DNA of 64,000 nucleotides from Candidatus Cloacimonadota bacterium (GCA_021108395.1 JAIOQZ010000002.1:1-64000); one strand, 5' to 3'. Shown: positions 18,631 to 29,178, counted from the stretch's first letter. The notes: generated by a model from the letters alone, not told the origin. Program-made: numbers and translations.

Positions 18631-21600
18631 TCAATTCAGGCTCAACGCCGCTTCGACTATCTTTTCGGCAGCGTCACCGGTTTCTTTGTTTGCAAACAGT
18701 TGAGCGCTATATTTGTTTCTCAGCTCCGATTTGGCGTCGGGATTGGCAAAGCATTCTGCCACAGCCTCTTTCATTTCCGTCAGGTTTGATACCTCGATGC
18801 CAATATCTCTCCAACTGAAATCAATGTCTGCGGGATTGAAGCCTTTATACTGGCGCCAGTCGGGGCTGTTGAACAGGATAACCGGCTTGTCCAGCGCGGC
18901 AAACTCCATCATCGCCGAGGATACATCGGTGATGATGATGTCACACAGGGCCAGGAACGGGGTGATGTCTTCTTCCTCGGCCAGAATGACCCGCCGGTCT
19001 TTTGTCACCAGCTCCCTGAACATCTCGACGTGATGTCTTGCCGTGGAGTTGTGACACTTGACGATCAACAAGGTGCCGCTGTCGGGGATAACATCGTTGA
19101 TGTGCGCTCCAACGAAGGGTATGGCGGAAAGCTCGTCGTTGAAGGTGGGCGCGAAGAGAATATACTTTGCCGCCGCCGGCAGTTGATACTTCTCGATTAC
19201 CGATTGCCTGTCGATTTTGCCGCTGAAAAGATCATCCAGCTTTGCCATGCCTGTGGCGATCACCGGTTTCGAGATGATTTTCCGCATAACGTCTCTGTGA
19301 TAGCTGCCCGGAACGCAGACCAGGTCTGCCGCTTCTTCTCGGCGGGCAACTGGCGTATCGGTATAGTATTGCCCTTTCGACAGCGCCCCGTGGCCGATGT
19401 TGACGATCTTGCCGCAGTCCTGCACCAGCGGGTACACCGAGTCGGCGATGAAGGTGATGTCTGGACTGAACACCTGTGGTGACTCGTAGAGCGTTTCACC
19501 TGTCATCGAGATATTGCGTTTCTCTTTCTCTGTGAATCCCGCTCGAATTTCCGGCGCGTATTTCATCAGCGAGAAACCGATCTCGATTTCCGGGTGTTTT
19601 TCTTTGAGTTCTCGATAGACCGGCATGAGAACAGGGATGTGCACGTTCTTGAAGAAATAGAACAGCGCTCGTTTCGCTGCTTGCGGCCGGCTGCTGCTCA
19701 AGCGTTGCGTAATCTCGACATCTTTGGAGAGTATGCGCTTGAATTCGGGAATGGAGCCGACGATGTCGAGCAAGCGTTCTTTGTACTTCGCGTCATGGAA
19801 CCGAAAGAGAACGCTCAATTGAGCGCTGCGAACAAGCTCGCGGAAATCACCTTCGGATTCATGCAGAGCGGAAGTGAGAAGCTGGGCTATGTCAGGGTAG
19901 AGATAGCTGTCCAGGATGTTTTTCAAGATTGCAACACGGTCGCCGAGCGGAATGCGGCCAAGCTGCTTCACGGTGTTCTTTATCGTGGTGAAGTCGTTTA
20001 CTGGCAGAGCGCTGTAGAACAGCGACCTGGCGATATAGATGTCGCGGCTGATGCTCAGGAACAGTTGGTTGTCGGCGTTGACGCCCCGCAGCAGCTTGCT
20101 GTCGATGGCCCACAGCAAAGGCAGGATGATCTGGTCTGACTTAACACATTGGGTTCCCTGATATTTGTTGATAAAGAAATATGCATACGCGGAAAGCTGA
20201 ACATCTTTTTGCAGCGGGATGTACTGGCGAGCATCCTGTGGAGAGTTCTCAATCAGGGTGAGGCCGGTGAGAGCTTTGATTTCGGGGTGATGACTAAACG
20301 ACTTGTAGATGAAATAGTCATAATTCTTATAAATCTCGGCAGCTTCGTCAACATAGATCACGATGCGGCCGGTGGGGTTCTTCAACAGCTTCACCAGCTT
20401 GTCGGGCGCGTTTGCATCGACATCTCTGACAACAATATTGCTGAACGAGTTAAACTGAAGCAGATAGTCGATGTATTCAGCTATTGCCGGAGTGCGGGAC
20501 TCTACTCCCAGAAGAAGCTCCATCGGCATAACCGAATAGAACTGCAAGAAATGAATAGTCTGTCGCACCGCAAACAGGTTGTCTTCCGATAGAATCTGTA
20601 CTACAGATAATTGGGGAATCCCTGATGATATGTCGGCGTCTGTCAGGGTTTTTGTGGCCTGCCAGATGTTGTGGGCGGCATTGCCGGTACGGTCGGCAAA
20701 GAGCTGCTGTGCATACCGCTGCCTGATGGCGGAGCGGTCGTCCCCGTTCAGCAGCGAGGGCAGCGCCGCTTTCAGTTCGTCGAATGAGTCAACCTCGGTG
20801 GCAAGGTCTCGCCACAGATATTCGATGTTATCGGGGTTATAGCCGTGGTAGTTTTTTCGCTCAGGGTTGTTGTAGAGGATAACCGGTTTATCTAACGCCA
20901 TGAACTCCATTGACGCTGACGAGACATCGGAGATCATCAGGTCGCAGCCGCCGATGTAGGGAGCGATATTGTTGTCCTCGATGTAGATGAAGTTGGGATA
21001 CTGCTGCGCCAGGTCGCGATATTGCTGGATCAACCTGGGCATGGATGAGCCGTGCAGTTTGAACAGAACATAGTAGCTCTGCGAGTGAAGCTCAGACATT
21101 CTGTCCGCGAAATTGTACAGACTGCTGAGAAACAGATTGAACGTCGGAGCATAGAGAATCAGCTTTTTCCGCTCGTCCAGACCGAGCTGCCGACACAGTT
21201 GTTCTCTACTGTATTCTCCCCGAAACACCGGGTCCAGCTTTGCCATTCCGGTGGCCACCACTTTGGTTTTCAAAATCGGTTTCAACTTGTCTTCGGCATA
21301 TTGCCCGGGAACGCAGAGCAAATCGACCCAGTTCTCCCGTTCAGTCCACACGGAGTTGGTGAAGTAATATCCCTTCGAGATGGTTCCATGCCCCACGTTG
21401 ACGATTTTGCCACAGCCCTTCACCTTGCCGGCAACGGTATCGGCAATGAAAGTGACGTCCACATCCCTGCGGGGCAAGGCGGTAACTGTCGCCCCCAAAG
21501 AGAAGATATGGTCGATGAGGTCATAGTTGGAGGCTGATATCAGGTTCTCGATATGGGGAAGACAGAAGATGATTTCTTCAACCTCGTCTTTCGACTTGAG

Positions 21601-24600
21601 ATAGTTATAAAGCTCTTCAAACATAGGAAAATGCACGTTCTTGAACACATAGAACTGAACCTTGCAGGTTTTTGCAGGTGTGCCGATTGCGGGAACATCG
21701 CTCTGCCGCCCCATGTATTCATTGAAGTAAAAGAGGGCGTCTTCATCAAGCGATCTCACGGGTTTTATGTTTCTGCTGAACTTTTCGATCAATGACGGGT
21801 CTGCGATGATGGTTTCGACCTGCTTTCCCAGTTCTTCGGCGCTGCCCACCTCAAAGAGCAGCCCGTTGTGCCCGTGCTCGATCACTTCAGGGAAGCCACC
21901 GACATCGCTGGCGATAACCGGGACTTTGCACAAGAACGCTTCTTGCACAACCAACGGATAGTTTTCCCAGATTGAGGGGACAATCAACACATCGATGTTC
22001 GCCATAATCTTCGGCAAGTCTTCGGGGGTGTAGGCGCCCAAATACTGCACGTTTGGCAAATCGTTGACCCTTTTCTGGATATTCGCAAAGAAATTCTCAT
22101 GGTAGGATTTACCATAGATGAGGAGTTTCGCATCGTCTTTATGCTTCATGCTCTCGAACACGTCCAGCAGTGTGTCTGTGCCTTTTCTTGGCGATATCTG
22201 GCCGATAATGCCAAATTTCACAGCTTGCTCTCTTCGTTTCGGCAGTATCTCGATGGGCTTCATACCCAGGTTTTGCACAGTGATGCCCGTGAAGCCGTAT
22301 TCGGCGAACTTGTCGGCGAGAAAGTGGCTGGGAGCGAATATCCTGTCCACCTCATGGAACACCTTCTGGAAGTACTCGAAACGGTAAGCGATGAATTCGC
22401 TCACTGCCTGATAGTTTTTCTTGTTTTCGGGCAGCTTCGTGTAATTGTTCAACACGCATTCTGTGCATTTCTCGATGGAATCTGGCCCACTGCATATTTT
22501 CTGTTCTTTGGTGGTCATCAGAAACCAGAAGAAACAGAGAAACCAGTGCTCGTGCAGCGTCATTATCGTGCGCAGATTATGTTTCTGGGCGATTTCTATC
22601 GGCACGGGGGTGAGCTGGCCGAATCCGTGAAAGTGAATGGCGTCATATTGGCGCATTTGCAGGAATTTGTCGAAAATCTCGGCGACTGCGGGATGCCTCA
22701 CGGCCAGATCGAAGCCTCTGGAAAAGTCTTTGGCCAACTGAAAGACTTTCAGTCCTTCAAATTCTGTCTCGATTATGCCATACTGCTTGATTTCGCCTCT
22801 GAACAACGGATACAGTATCTCGACATCGGCAAAGCCACTATCTTTGATTTTCTTCGCCAGATTCAAGGCATACAATTGCGCCCCGCCGTATTTGTGAGGC
22901 GGGAAGTTGTGGCAGACAAACAGAATTCTCGGCTTTTTCTTCGAGGTGACAGCGATGGGTTGTCGCTCTGCGTTTTTATCACCCTTTGTTATTTGCATTT
23001 CTGTCGGGATCAGGCCGATTTTCTGTTTCAGAAGCTGGTCGCTGTCTGGCGTATCCTGCTTGTATATCCGGGGGTGATTGCCGATTATCTGAGCCTTTGC
23101 CAGAGCGTCATATTCGCCCCTGTTTTCCAGCATCGAATTGTTTTTGCGACGATAGAGGAACAGCGGCTGATGGATATTGCCGCCGTTGAATCCGTTTTCG
23201 ATGGCGGTCAGCCAGAAATCCCAGTCCTCGTAGCCGTATTTCATGTTTGTTTTGTAGCCGTTGCACTTTTGCCAGACCTCTTTGCGGAAAAGAGTCGTGC
23301 AAGTCATCATGTTGCGTGTTTTCAGATACTTGTCATCAAAGTCCCTGAATGCCCAGATTTCGTTCTTAGCGCCAAAGAAGAGCGCTTCGGTATAGACGAA
23401 ATCGACGTCGGGGCGTTGATCGAGATAGGCGACAGTCTGCTTCAGGAAATCCGCCGCCAGCAAATCATCCGAATCGAGTGGCAGGATGTATCTCCCGCGG
23501 GCCTTCGAGATGCCATAGTTGCGCGTGGCCGCCAGGCCCTCGTTGGACTTGAAATAGTAGTCGATAGACAGCTCGGGCGCTTCCGCCGAGAACTTTTGCA
23601 GGGCTTTCTCAACCTCGCGGCTGTCTCCATCATTCACGATGATGATCTCGAAATTCTGATAGCTCTGGTTGCGAATCGAGGCGAGCGTTTCTATAATCGT
23701 GTCCGGTTGCTTGTAGTAGGGAATCACAATCGAGACCAGCGAGGTGGAGCCTGACCACCTGGGCTGTGGCCTCAGCAGTTCGCGCATCAACTTCTGCGTG
23801 ATGTCGGCATCGCCTTTATGCTGCTTCAACGCAGCGGCGAGCCGACTGATCTCGCCATCGTTCGAGCCGCACGGCAGTGGCGTGTCGTCCGCCAGGCCGG
23901 AAATGAACTCGTGCAGCGCTTTCATCTTGACCCCCCAGTCAAGCTTCTGCTCTGCATAGTCCCTGATCTGCCACTTCAATTCAGGATTGCCGAGGTAGTT
24001 CTCTGCCAGCTTCACCAGCTCGGCGATGTCCAGTGGCTCGTCATTGAGCGGATACTGGTGAACAAACGGGAGGCTGCGCGGGAAGTCGGGGTCATTGCCG
24101 GCAAAGACAAAGGGAATGCCGCGAGCGCAGTATTCGCGCAGCTTGAGGGCAGCCACTTCTTTTTGCCCTTTTCTGTGGATAGCCAGCGCTCCGATTCCTA
24201 CGGAGCATCGATTGATTACCCCGGTAATCTCATCTTTGTGCAAAACACCATAGAAACGGAAGTTACGGGCAACATCCCGTTGCTTGATCTGCTGAAAATA
24301 CTCATCATCTACGTTGCCAATGACGTGAATCATCACCTTGTCTTTATCTTTGTAGTTAGCTATTCCATCAATTATTCTGTCGAACCCCTGCCAGAGTTGA
24401 GTGAACATAGAGAGATAGATCACATGTATTGTCTCATTATCTCCAGTTGGCTCTATGAGTGGGTAAGAGGCAACGTCAATGCCGTTTGGGAAGACGAAGC
24501 CAGGGAGAGCGGTTTGAAACAGCTCGCTTTCGTAAGTCAGAATATCCCTGGTGCCGCCAGCAATCGCTTTTATGTTTGCGTAGAACTCTTTGCCGTGAGC

Positions 24601-26199
24601 GATTTCCTGTTTATAGAGGAAAGCGTTGGATTTGAATTCCTCAATCTGGTTTGATTGATACTCGACAATGATGTTCTTGTGCCGTTTGACAAAATCGACA
24701 GTGTGCCGGTTGGCAAGCGGATAGCGCAGGTAAATGTAGTCTGGCTGCCATCTGTTGATGTGCATCGAGGCCAGCCTGGTGGACAACTCCATTGTCTCCA
24801 GAAAGTTGGGTTTGGGCAGCAGTGTTCGGACATCAAGATATTGATACGGCTTATCAGCAGTAGGATGTTTGTCATCGCCCTTGCCGATGAGCAGAAGCTC
24901 GGTTTGAGGATGGATTTTTTTCATCGCTCTGTACTGTTCAAATATCTTGTGAAGGATTTGCGGGTATGTGGCGTTGACAAATCCCAGGAAGAGAAGCTTG
25001 AAATCGCGCTTGTGCGCCGGTGGGTTGCTCGGTTCTGGCACGATTCTCAGGGGGCCGGGGGTGAAGCGTGGGGCAGAGGCGGCCTTGTCTTTGTTGCCAG
25101 CCTGGTCGATGTAGATGTGAAACAGCTTGCGCCCCTCAAAGTCGCCGATTTCCTTGTATGCCGTCAAACAGGAATTATCAATTATGAACTGAGCGAATTC
25201 GGTGGGGCTGTAATTCCGGTAAGCGGTTTTCATCTGATTTTCGTCTTGTTTGTGCGCTTGCAGGAACATCTCTTTCATTTTCAACTGGCCAAGCATCTTG
25301 CACAGTTTCTGGTGGAGTTCTTCCGTTTTTATGAAGTGATGAAAGATTGCGAGCGCCAGAACCGTATCGAATTGCCTATTCTGTTCGACATAATCGAAGA
25401 TGTCTGCAAAGATTGTGTGGTAGCGCTGTCCGTTGGCCTTTCTAATCCTTTCGAGATAATAGAAGGTGCCTTTGCCGTTTTCGATTGCGAAACATTCTCT
25501 TCCGCATTCCCGCTCAAGCTGACTGCACATGTAACCCCAATGCGTGCCGATGTCCAGAACGGTTCTGCCGGCCGGGTTGAGGCGTCGCTTTATGCTCTCG
25601 AAACGACCGCTGTGCATGGACGGGATGTCTTTGAGATCAGGGTGGATCAGCGGCGCATAGACAACGCCATCGTGCTTTTTCGCGTAGCCGATGATTTTAT
25701 CGCGGAACTGCTTCCACTCAGAGTGTTCAACCGTTATCTTCACCGGTATCGTGGGGATATTCAGCAGCCTGGCGAAAACCAGGCGATGCCTGCCGTTATT
25801 GAATATCATCTCGCCATTTCGCCCGATGTTTATCGCAACATAATCCTTTGCAGGGTCTTGCCTGTAGCCGTTTCCCTTTATATCGACAAAGATCCTGGTC
25901 AGTTTGTTACACCTGCCAATCAGTTCCTGCTCCGTTGTGCAGCCCCACTTCACCTGTCCGCTGTTAATCTCGGACAGAACACGTTGATAATAGGGAGTCT
26001 CGTTCCAGGTCGCCTTCCCTTCATAGATCGATTTGAAAGAGCTGTAAAAATCTATTCTATCTTCAAATGGCATGACTTTTGTGTCCCAGTTCCCATCGAT
26101 TGCCTCGCCTGAGAAGTCGGCGATATTGAACTCGTCTATCATCGCAACTTTTATCGCCTGGGGTGATATCTGTAGGATTCTGTCTTCTGTTTGATTCAC
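18631..26199 (-). CDS. 2522-aa multidomain protein: ParB-like/SAM-MT, GT4, GT2, GT4, and two CDP-glycerol glycerophosphotransferase-like domains
   Basis: Single open frame; GRHRLVFARLL; VLDIGTHWGYM; LVSIVIPYYKQPDTIIETLASIRNQ; ILFVCHNFPPHKYGGAQ; two copies of VNxGHGxxSKGxYxT...LFADRTGNAA / LFANKETGDAA. Confidence 0.88.
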   Translation of the reverse strand: MNQTEDRILQISPQAIKVAMIDEFNIADFSGEAIDGNWDTKVMPFEDRIDFYSSFKSIYEGKATWNETPYYQRVLSEINSGQVKWGCTTEQELIGRCNKLTRIFVDIKGNGYRQDPAKDYVAINIGRNGEMIFNNGRHRLVFARLLNIPTIPVKITVEHSEWKQFRDKIIGYAKKHDGVVYAPLIHPDLKDIPSMHSGRFESIKRRLNPAGRTVLDIGTHWGYMCSQLERECGRECFAIENGKGTFYYLERIRKANGQRYHTIFADIFDYVEQNRQFDTVLALAIFHHFIKTEELHQKLCKMLGQLKMKEMFLQAHKQDENQMKTAYRNYSPTEFAQFIIDNSCLTAYKEIGDFEGRKLFHIYIDQAGNKDKAASAPRFTPGPLRIVPEPSNPPAHKRDFKLLFLGFVNATYPQILHKIFEQYRAMKKIHPQTELLLIGKGDDKHPTADKPYQYLDVRTLLPKPNFLETMELSTRLASMHINRWQPDYIYLRYPLANRHTVDFVKRHKNIIVEYQSNQIEEFKSNAFLYKQEIAHGKEFYANIKAIAGGTRDILTYESELFQTALPGFVFPNGIDVASYPLIEPTGDNETIHVIYLSMFTQLWQGFDRIIDGIANYKDKDKVMIHVIGNVDDEYFQQIKQRDVARNFRFYGVLHKDEITGVINRCSVGIGALAIHRKGQKEVAALKLREYCARGIPFVFAGNDPDFPRSLPFVHQYPLNDEPLDIAELVKLAENYLGNPELKWQIRDYAEQKLDWGVKMKALHEFISGLADDTPLPCGSNDGEISRLAAALKQHKGDADITQKLMRELLRPQPRWSGSTSLVSIVIPYYKQPDTIIETLASIRNQSYQNFEIIIVNDGDSREVEKALQKFSAEAPELSIDYYFKSNEGLAATRNYGISKARGRYILPLDSDDLLAADFLKQTVAYLDQRPDVDFVYTEALFFGAKNEIWAFRDFDDKYLKTRNMMTCTTLFRKEVWQKCNGYKTNMKYGYEDWDFWLTAIENGFNGGNIHQPLFLYRRKNNSMLENRGEYDALAKAQIIGNHPRIYKQDTPDSDQLLKQKIGLIPTEMQITKGDKNAERQPIAVTSKKKPRILFVCHNFPPHKYGGAQLYALNLAKKIKDSGFADVEILYPLFRGEIKQYGIIETEFEGLKVFQLAKDFSRGFDLAVRHPAVAEIFDKFLQMRQYDAIHFHGFGQLTPVPIEIAQKHNLRTIMTLHEHWFLCFFWFLMTTKEQKICSGPDSIEKCTECVLNNYTKLPENKKNYQAVSEFIAYRFEYFQKVFHEVDRIFAPSHFLADKFAEYGFTGITVQNLGMKPIEILPKRREQAVKFGIIGQISPRKGTDTLLDVFESMKHKDDAKLLIYGKSYHENFFANIQKRVNDLPNVQYLGAYTPEDLPKIMANIDVLIVPSIWENYPLVVQEAFLCKVPVIASDVGGFPEVIEHGHNGLLFEVGSAEELGKQVETIIADPSLIEKFSRNIKPVRSLDEDALFYFNEYMGRQSDVPAIGTPAKTCKVQFYVFKNVHFPMFEELYNYLKSKDEVEEIIFCLPHIENLISASNYDLIDHIFSLGATVTALPRRDVDVTFIADTVAGKVKGCGKIVNVGHGTISKGYYFTNSVWTERENWVDLLCVPGQYAEDKLKPILKTKVVATGMAKLDPVFRGEYSREQLCRQLGLDERKKLILYAPTFNLFLSSLYNFADRMSELHSQSYYVLFKLHGSSMPRLIQQYRDLAQQYPNFIYIEDNNIAPYIGGCDLMISDVSSASMEFMALDKPVILYNNPERKNYHGYNPDNIEYLWRDLATEVDSFDELKAALPSLLNGDDRSAIRQRYAQQLFADRTGNAAHNIWQATKTLTDADISSGIPQLSVVQILSEDNLFAVRQTIHFLQFYSVMPMELLLGVESRTPAIAEYIDYLLQFNSFSNIVVRDVDANAPDKLVKLLKNPTGRIVIYVDEAAEIYKNYDYFIYKSFSHHPEIKALTGLTLIENSPQDARQYIPLQKDVQLSAYAYFFINKYQGTQCVKSDQIILPLLWAIDSKLLRGVNADNQLFLSISRDIYIARSLFYSALPVNDFTTIKNTVKQLGRIPLGDRVAILKNILDSYLYPDIAQLLTSALHESEGDFRELVRSAQLSVLFRFHDAKYKERLLDIVGSIPEFKRILSKDVEITQRLSSSRPQAAKRALFYFFKNVHIPVLMPVYRELKEKHPEIEIGFSLMKYAPEIRAGFTEKEKRNISMTGETLYESPQVFSPDITFIADSVYPLVQDCGKIVNIGHGALSKGQYYTDTPVARREEAADLVCVPGSYHRDVMRKIISKPVIATGMAKLDDLFSGKIDRQSVIEKYQLPAAAKYILFAPTFNDELSAIPFVGAHINDVIPDSGTLLIVKCHNSTARHHVEMFRELVTKDRRVILAEEEDITPFLALCDIIITDVSSAMMEFAALDKPVILFNSPDWRQYKGFNPADIDFSWRDIGIEVSNLTEMKEAVAECFANPDAKSELRNKYSAQLFANKETGDAAEKIVEAALSLN

Positions 26200-26212
26200 T
26201 GATTACTCCTGG

Positions 26213-28369
26213 CTATGCCCCAACTGCCGCTACGCAGTTCAGGTTTTCTTTTGCTTCGGCAAAATCCGGCTTCAGCGCCAAAGCCGTCTTGAAGCACGAG
26301 ATTGATTCGTTGTACTTTTTTTGCTGGTTGAAATAAACACCCAGATTGTTGTATGCTTCCGCCGACAGCGGATTTATCTTCAATGCCTGCTCGAAGCAGC
26401 TTTTGGCAGCGCTCAAATCACCCATGAGAAAGGCCACTTCGCCCAGGGCGAGGTAGTTGCGGAAATCATCGGCAGGGCTCGCGCTCAGCAGTTTCAGGGT
26501 CTCCTCGAACTGGCCGGCGCGATAGAAAAGCCTGCCGAGCATGTTGCGGGCAACAGTTGCCTCGCTGTCGCTATCAGTCGAACCAAGAAGCTCTTGCAAG
26601 TGGAGAATTTGCCGCTCGCTGTCCATACCAGCGGTTGCACGCACGATATTCAATTCACAATCGTCGGCATCCACGTTCGTCAGCTTCATCAGTGTCCGTT
26701 TGCGGGTCGCTTCGTCGGTGTCGTGGTTTTCGATCTGGGCGTGAAGGATTTGCTTGTAAACATCATCGATTCGCTCATAGAGCGGGAAATTGTGCGATTT
26801 GCCATCTGAGAACGTGAAGTTCTTCTTGAGGCGATACGGAGCGCCGATGAGGCTCTGAATCTTGTCGATGCTCCAGCGCTTTTTCAATTTGTAGTCAAAT
26901 ATCTGGATATATTCGGGGGCTGTTTTGTTCTTCACTGCCCGAGCGAGGATGTCTGACCGCAGCAGGGTGTTGTTGGGGAACAGGAACGGATATACCGGCA
27001 TATAGGCTTCTCTGTCCGCATAGAGCAGGATGTTCGAGTAATTGCCCCAGACCAGCAATTTGTCGCGTTCCTGAGAGTTTTCCTGGATATAGCGCCCAAT
27101 CCGCTTGCACAGGGTGAAAAGCCCCTGAATATTCTCGTTGAAGTCGTTCAGTTGAGAACGCCTGCTCGTGCTGAGGTTCCCCCGAAATCTGGCGCTCAGA
27201 GCAATGATATAGACAGCGGCAAAAACCAGTATGAAGAAGTTGCCCATCAGGTTCTGAGAGACGATGCTCACCGCGTAACCAACCGAGATTGAGACCGGCA
27301 GCCACATCGTGTTGATTTTGGGACGGTAGTAGTTTTTTTGCACGATAACCAACGCGATATTGGTGACGAAGAGCATCAGCATGAGCAGGATATAGCGGTT
27401 GAAATCGATAAACAGGTGCGCCCAGGAAGCGATTGCCATGACGAACAGGAAATCAAACGCTGCCCAGTATGGCCTTATCAGAGCGGTCAGTTTCTCGAAT
27501 TCCTTCTGCAATGTATTGCTGGCTTCCCACTTGGCTTTGGTGTACACCCCCTGCTCAGTGACGAGATTGTCTGCCGTTGTTCCCTCTTTTATTCTGATTA
27601 ACTTCATTCTTTGCATTATCAATAGAGCGGTATAGAGAAACGGGATGAAGGTGTTTTTCAGATAGTATCCAATCACAAGCCTTTTCTTTTGTGATGACGA
27701 CAGGCTGATGAGCAAAACCGGCAGGAAAGTCAACAGCAGGATTGCCGCCCAGTAAACCGTTAGTTGAAGCAGCCAGGCCTGACTGAGGAAAACGAGGGGA
27801 ATAATCAGCGCGAAGGCGATGGAGGTGAGTTTCATTTGAAAAGCCCAGCCGCAAAAAACGCCGGCGAGAGCGAACATCAACAGCGAATCCTGCCCTGTTT
27901 TGAGCGAGACGATCGCCAGGCAGAGGGGGAGGATCAAGTACCACTCGGCGTAGGTGACATCCGAATAAGTCACTTGCCCCAGGAATGTGGCCAGAGCAAA
28001 GACCATGCCTGCCGTGACGCCCACAATGAGGCTGTCGAACAGGAAAAAGCCCGTGAAGAAAAGCGCCGCCGAATTAAGCGAGTAGTAAACGATCTTGAAC
28101 CACTGCAGATATGTCGGCAGCGGCCAGCTGTGGTAGTGAAACTTCCCTGCCAGCCAGTCCAGCGTGAAATACCCGTAGGGGCGAAGCAGGTCGAAAATGT
28201 CGTCCTCGATGGTATCGTTGTAATGATACAGCTTTCTGCCGTACTTTGCAAAGGCGGCGCTGTAAAACCAGTTCCCATCATCGGTGTACAGCGGTTTATG
28301 CCGCTTACTCAAATTGAGTATCAGTGTCAGAAGAAAAACGCAGGCTCCGATAATTATCGCTGATTCCAT
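26213..28369 (-). CDS. Polytopic membrane protein (GT-C/dolichyl mannosyltransferase-like) with C-terminal TPR repeats
   Basis: MESAIIIGACVFLLTLILNL, many TM segments, YTDDGNWFYSA; C-terminal AEAYNNLGVYFNQQKKYNESISCFKTAL; start chosen at ATG 28369. Confidence 0.72.
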   Translation of the reverse strand: MESAIIIGACVFLLTLILNLSKRHKPLYTDDGNWFYSAAFAKYGRKLYHYNDTIEDDIFDLLRPYGYFTLDWLAGKFHYHSWPLPTYLQWFKIVYYSLNSAALFFTGFFLFDSLIVGVTAGMVFALATFLGQVTYSDVTYAEWYLILPLCLAIVSLKTGQDSLLMFALAGVFCGWAFQMKLTSIAFALIIPLVFLSQAWLLQLTVYWAAILLLTFLPVLLISLSSSQKKRLVIGYYLKNTFIPFLYTALLIMQRMKLIRIKEGTTADNLVTEQGVYTKAKWEASNTLQKEFEKLTALIRPYWAAFDFLFVMAIASWAHLFIDFNRYILLMLMLFVTNIALVIVQKNYYRPKINTMWLPVSISVGYAVSIVSQNLMGNFFILVFAAVYIIALSARFRGNLSTSRRSQLNDFNENIQGLFTLCKRIGRYIQENSQERDKLLVWGNYSNILLYADREAYMPVYPFLFPNNTLLRSDILARAVKNKTAPEYIQIFDYKLKKRWSIDKIQSLIGAPYRLKKNFTFSDGKSHNFPLYERIDDVYKQILHAQIENHDTDEATRKRTLMKLTNVDADDCELNIVRATAGMDSERQILHLQELLGSTDSDSEATVARNMLGRLFYRAGQFEETLKLLSASPADDFRNYLALGEVAFLMGDLSAAKSCFEQALKINPLSAEAYNNLGVYFNQQKKYNESISCFKTALALKPDFAEAKENLNCVAAVGA

Positions 28370-28679
28370 AGCAAACAAACTCCAGCACACAGTTGTTTCT
28401 TTATACAGTATATAAGAAATTTCTGTGCCACTCGGTGATGAACGCGAAACAGTTTGCTCCGCCAGCGGTTTGCGGACGGAACGCGCTGCATCTCTGGAGG
28501 TTATGGCGGCCAGGTAGCGCCAGGCAAGTGAGAGGACGTTTTGCGCAATGTGAGGGTGCGGAAGAAATTTCCGGCTATTCTGGGGAAATATGAGCCGCGC
28601 CATAGTATCCACGAACAGCCCAAACAGCCTGTTGTGGCAGTCTGAACAGCCGGTGGCTGCCTGTGGCAGTCTCCGGCGG

Positions 28680-29162
28680 TTAGTGCAGCTTGGTCAGTTC
28701 GCCTGTTTCGCGGTCGATGAGAATGAGCGCCACCCCAGCTTCCAGCATGAGTTCACGCGCCAGCTCGTCGTCGTAGCTCTCGGCGATGAACACGGTCTTT
28801 ATCTGCGCGTTGATGATGAGCTTGGCGCAGATGACGCAGGGCTGAGTGGTGCAGTACATCTCCGAACCGTCGATGGCCGCGCCGTAAACGGCGGCCTGCA
28901 CGATGGCGTTCTGCTCGGCGTGAACGCCGCGGCACAGCTCGTGGCGCTCGCCGGACGGCACGTTCAGTCGCTCTCGCAGGCAGCCGACCTGGGCGCAGTG
29001 GGTCACCATCTTGGGTGCGCCGTTGTAGCCCGTCGAGATTATCTGGTTGTTCTTGACGATGATGGCGCCCACCTTGCGCCGCAGGCACGTGGAGCGTGTT
29101 GACGCCAGAAAGGCCATCTCGATGAAGTAGGTCTGCCAGGTAGGTCGGGTGTCAATTTGCAT
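28680..29162 (-). CDS. dCMP deaminase / ComEB-like cytidine deaminase
   Basis: GVHAEQNAIVQAA and TTQPCVICAKLI zinc motifs. Confidence 0.92.
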   Translation of the reverse strand: MQIDTRPTWQTYFIEMAFLASTRSTCLRRKVGAIIVKNNQIISTGYNGAPKMVTHCAQVGCLRERLNVPSGERHELCRGVHAEQNAIVQAAVYGAAIDGSEMYCTTQPCVICAKLIINAQIKTVFIAESYDDELARELMLEAGVALILIDRETGELTKLH

Positions 29163-29178
29163 GTCACATCCTGTATTA

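Noticed and set aside
22099-23754. 551-aa plus-strand ORF opposite the giant gene
   Set aside because: Shadow ORF: the minus strand carries clear GT2/GT4 motifs, and this translation has no recognisable domain.
28600-28680. Short direct repeat TGTGGCAGTCT
   Set aside because: Only two copies, no convincing association with a promoter or element.
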